Shown here piece by piece: positions 7,235 to 8,313 of a stretch of 8,313 bases of DNA (position 1 is its first letter; each line of letters opens with the position of its first letter). The stretch comes from Candidatus Bathyarchaeota archaeon (lineage in GTDB: Archaea; Thermoproteota; Bathyarchaeia; Bathyarchaeales; Bathyarchaeaceae). The notes below the pieces were generated by a model. The model was not told the origin of the DNA, made no database searches, and worked only from the letters and a program-made list of their open reading frames with translations. The position numbers and the translations under genes were made by a program. The stretch spans positions 1 through 8,313 of the forward strand of contig JAGLRI010000049.1 in NCBI GenBank assembly GCA_023136395.1, read 5' to 3'.

Positions 7235-7396
7235 TTGCCGATCACTGACCCGTTCAAGAAGGCCTTAGCCCAAAGACACAGGCTCTACATGAAAATTTGT
7301 CGAAAGTGTGGTGTCCGGAACGCACCAACATCTACTAAGTGTAGAAAGTGTAAAAGTAAAAACCTACGCTGGAAAAAACGTGAGTTGGTTCGCTAA
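7235..7396 (+). CDS. rpl40e: Large-subunit ribosomal protein eL40
   Basis: The 53-residue frame is small enough to be missed by length cut-offs, but it is clearly archaeal eL40. In eukaryotes this protein is made as a ubiquitin fusion; here, as in other archaea, it is free-standing. It opens with MPITDPFKKALAQ and carries a zinc ribbon with CRKC at 22-25 and CRKC at 36-39, followed by a basic tail ending KKRELVR. The start is TTG, with an ideal GGAGG upstream. It is convergent with cbf5; the two stops are 53 bases apart. Confidence 0.95.
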   Translation: MPITDPFKKALAQRHRLYMKICRKCGVRNAPTSTKCRKCKSKNLRWKKRELVR

Positions 7397-7403
7397 CTTT
7401 CGT

Positions 7404-7408
7404 AAAAA
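7404..7408 (-). terminator. Possible U-tract terminator of cbf5
   Basis: On the minus strand a T5 run lies about 40 bases past the cbf5 stop, in AT-rich sequence. Archaeal RNA polymerase can terminate at such tracts without a hairpin. Confidence 0.3.
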
Positions 7409-7444
7409 TTAATAGTTTCTCTTAAATGATAATTTTAGTAGAGC

Positions 7445-7451
7445 TTTTTTT
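7445..7451 (+). terminator. Possible U-tract terminator of eL40
   Basis: A T7 run on the plus strand lies about 50 bases past the eL40 stop, at the tail of convergent cbf5. It is the longest T-run downstream of any plus-strand gene here. Confidence 0.4.
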
Positions 7452-8313
7452 ATAACGAGGATCGCCACATCTTGGGATAGACACCACGAGGCATCAGTAC
7501 CCGTTGAGTTTTCGCGACAAAGCCATGAGTCTTCATTAAAATATTTTCAGTAGTTGCCTTCGCCCTTGCTAGAGCCACCGCTTCACCCTTTTGAGTGAAG
7601 ATAGCAATTACATTGTTGGGTTTTATCTCCGTCTCTAGAGATAAGACGCCAGGTGCAGCTAGGTGGGCTCCATGGCAAATGGCATCCACCGCAGAATCGC
7701 GTATATAAATCTTTGGAAGCAAATCAAGCGCTTTTTCCATAGGGAGTATTAATTTATAAATCAGACTTTTATCGCCCGATTCTTGCCATCGCGTAAATGT
7801 ATAAGACAAGTCATGCAACGTGCTCATCCCCTCATCCTCAATAAGGGGTCCCACTCTCGTTCGTCGAAGCTCCTGCATGTGGGCACCACAGCCTAATGCT
7901 TCTCCCAAATCATGTGCAAGCTTTCGGATGTAGGTTCCAGCCTCACATCCTACTTTAAAGAGAACATTCTTTTCCTTCATCTCTAGAAAGTTTAGATAGT
8001 ATATTTCTCTTGTTCGTAGCCTCCTTTTAACTGAAGAGCGTAGAGGGGGTCTTTGATAAATAACTCCACAAAATTCGGCTAAAGCCGCTTTTACCCTTTC
8101 CTCTGATAAAGTAGAATGAAGCCTCATAACACAAATATATTCTTTACCAGCTAAAAGGAGGGCTCCAACTCCTTTTGTGGCTCCTTCAAGAGCCATAGGG
8201 AGAACACCCGTCACCTTGGGATTTCCCTGATTTTATAACCCTAGGGTCCCGCCGTGACCAACTCGCTTAAGGTTTAGGATGCGTTTTACCCACGCAGCGA
8301 CTTCATGACTTGA
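7450..8313 (-). CDS. cbf5: Cbf5/dyskerin-type pseudouridine synthase of H/ACA RNPs, with an intron (5' end outside window)
   Basis: Cbf5 is the catalytic subunit of archaeal H/ACA ribonucleoproteins, which convert uridine to pseudouridine in rRNA at guide-specified sites. It is split into exon 1 (8241-8313, continuing beyond the right edge) and exon 2 (7450-8222). Exon 1 reads SSHEVAAWVKRI, then GHGGTL. After removing 8223-8240 the product continues L-D-P-K-V-T-G-V-L-P, the TruB/Cbf5 motif with the catalytic Asp. Exon 2 carries the remaining catalytic core (YQRPPLRSSVKRRLR, EAGTYIRKLAHDLG, RRTRVGPL) and a C-terminal PUA domain from about PKIYIRDSAVDAICHGAHL, ending VYPKMW plus four residues. 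The visible 281 residues plus about 50 missing N-terminal ones fit the usual archaeal length. Without splicing, a TAA at 8233-8235 stops the frame. The GTG at 8214 is an internal Val codon, not a start. Confidence 0.95.
8223..8240 (-). other. 18-nt archaeal BHB intron in cbf5
   Basis: The insertion splits the catalytic Asp codon between G (8241) and AT (8222-8221); only this excision gives Leu-Asp-Pro. The minus-strand transcript folds into a bulge-helix-bulge. The outer helix is GGGA (8250-8247) with UCCC (8221-8218), and the central helix is CCCU (8246-8243) with AGGG (8228-8225). The bulges are AG^G (8242-8240) and AA^A (8224-8222), each cut between its second and third bases. The remaining intron can close weakly as GGUU with AAUC around an AUAA loop, although that would shorten the first bulge to two bases. 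BHB elements are cut by the archaeal tRNA-splicing endonuclease, and cbf5 is a known host of such introns in Crenarchaeota. The length is a multiple of three but includes an in-frame TAA. Confidence 0.92.

Noticed and set aside
7450..8214. A complete 254-codon Cbf5 starting at GTG 8214
   Set aside because: Conserved Cbf5 sequence including SHEVAAWV and GHGGTL continues upstream in the same frame, and a start at 8214 would omit the catalytic Asp. The intron explains the interruption.
8223..8240. cbf5 as a pseudogene with an 18-bp insertion or nonsense mutation
   Set aside because: The insertion is flanked by a perfect BHB with correctly placed cut sites and its removal restores the active-site codon; the rest of the gene is intact.

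Overview
The window is chromosomal DNA from an archaeon. Every recognisable housekeeping gene is an archaeal or eukaryote-like information-processing protein: Nob1, aIF5A, SRP54, Pus10, eL21, Rpo4, DUF655, eL40 and Cbf5. The DNA is AT-rich, promoters look like archaeal TATA/BRE elements, and several genes appear to use TTG starts behind good Shine-Dalgarno sites. An intron of the archaeal bulge-helix-bulge (BHB) type in cbf5 suggests the TACK side of the Archaea. A Bathyarchaeia-like lineage is my guess; the sequence alone does not prove it.

Layout, left to right. Positions 1-1373 (minus) hold a large FAD-dependent oxidoreductase of the fumarate reductase/succinate dehydrogenase/AprA flavoprotein superfamily, cut off by the left edge. 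A 223-base spacer with its promoter follows. Nob1, the 20S pre-rRNA endonuclease, is on the minus strand (1597-2136) and is transcribed divergently from aIF5A (2430-2825, plus). SRP54 (2951-4282) follows on the plus strand. Next comes a tight cluster of pus10, rpl21e and rpo4 (4357-6324), in which pus10 and rpl21e overlap by 4 bases and rpl21e and rpo4 are 1 base apart. After a 208-base spacer comes a DUF655 protein (6533-7081), then a 53-codon eL40 gene (7235-7396). The right end carries cbf5 on the minus strand (7450-8313), convergent with eL40 and lacking its 5' end.

The genes share one theme, making and modifying the translation apparatus: rRNA maturation (Nob1), tRNA and rRNA pseudouridylation (Pus10, Cbf5), ribosomal proteins (eL21, eL40), translation elongation (aIF5A), protein targeting (SRP54) and transcription (Rpo4). 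The flavoprotein is the one metabolic gene.

The standout observation is in cbf5. The reading frame is interrupted by an in-frame stop inside an 18-base insertion (8223-8240) that splits the codon of the catalytic aspartate. Removing exactly these 18 bases restores the conserved GGTLDPKVTGVLP motif, and the flanks fold into a BHB element with two perfect 4-bp helices and two 3-nt bulges. This is a protein-coding BHB intron, which a naive gene caller would turn into a truncated Cbf5 starting at 8214.

No stretch over 300 bases lacks a gene. I saw no tRNA, rRNA, CRISPR array, insertion sequence or other mobile element.
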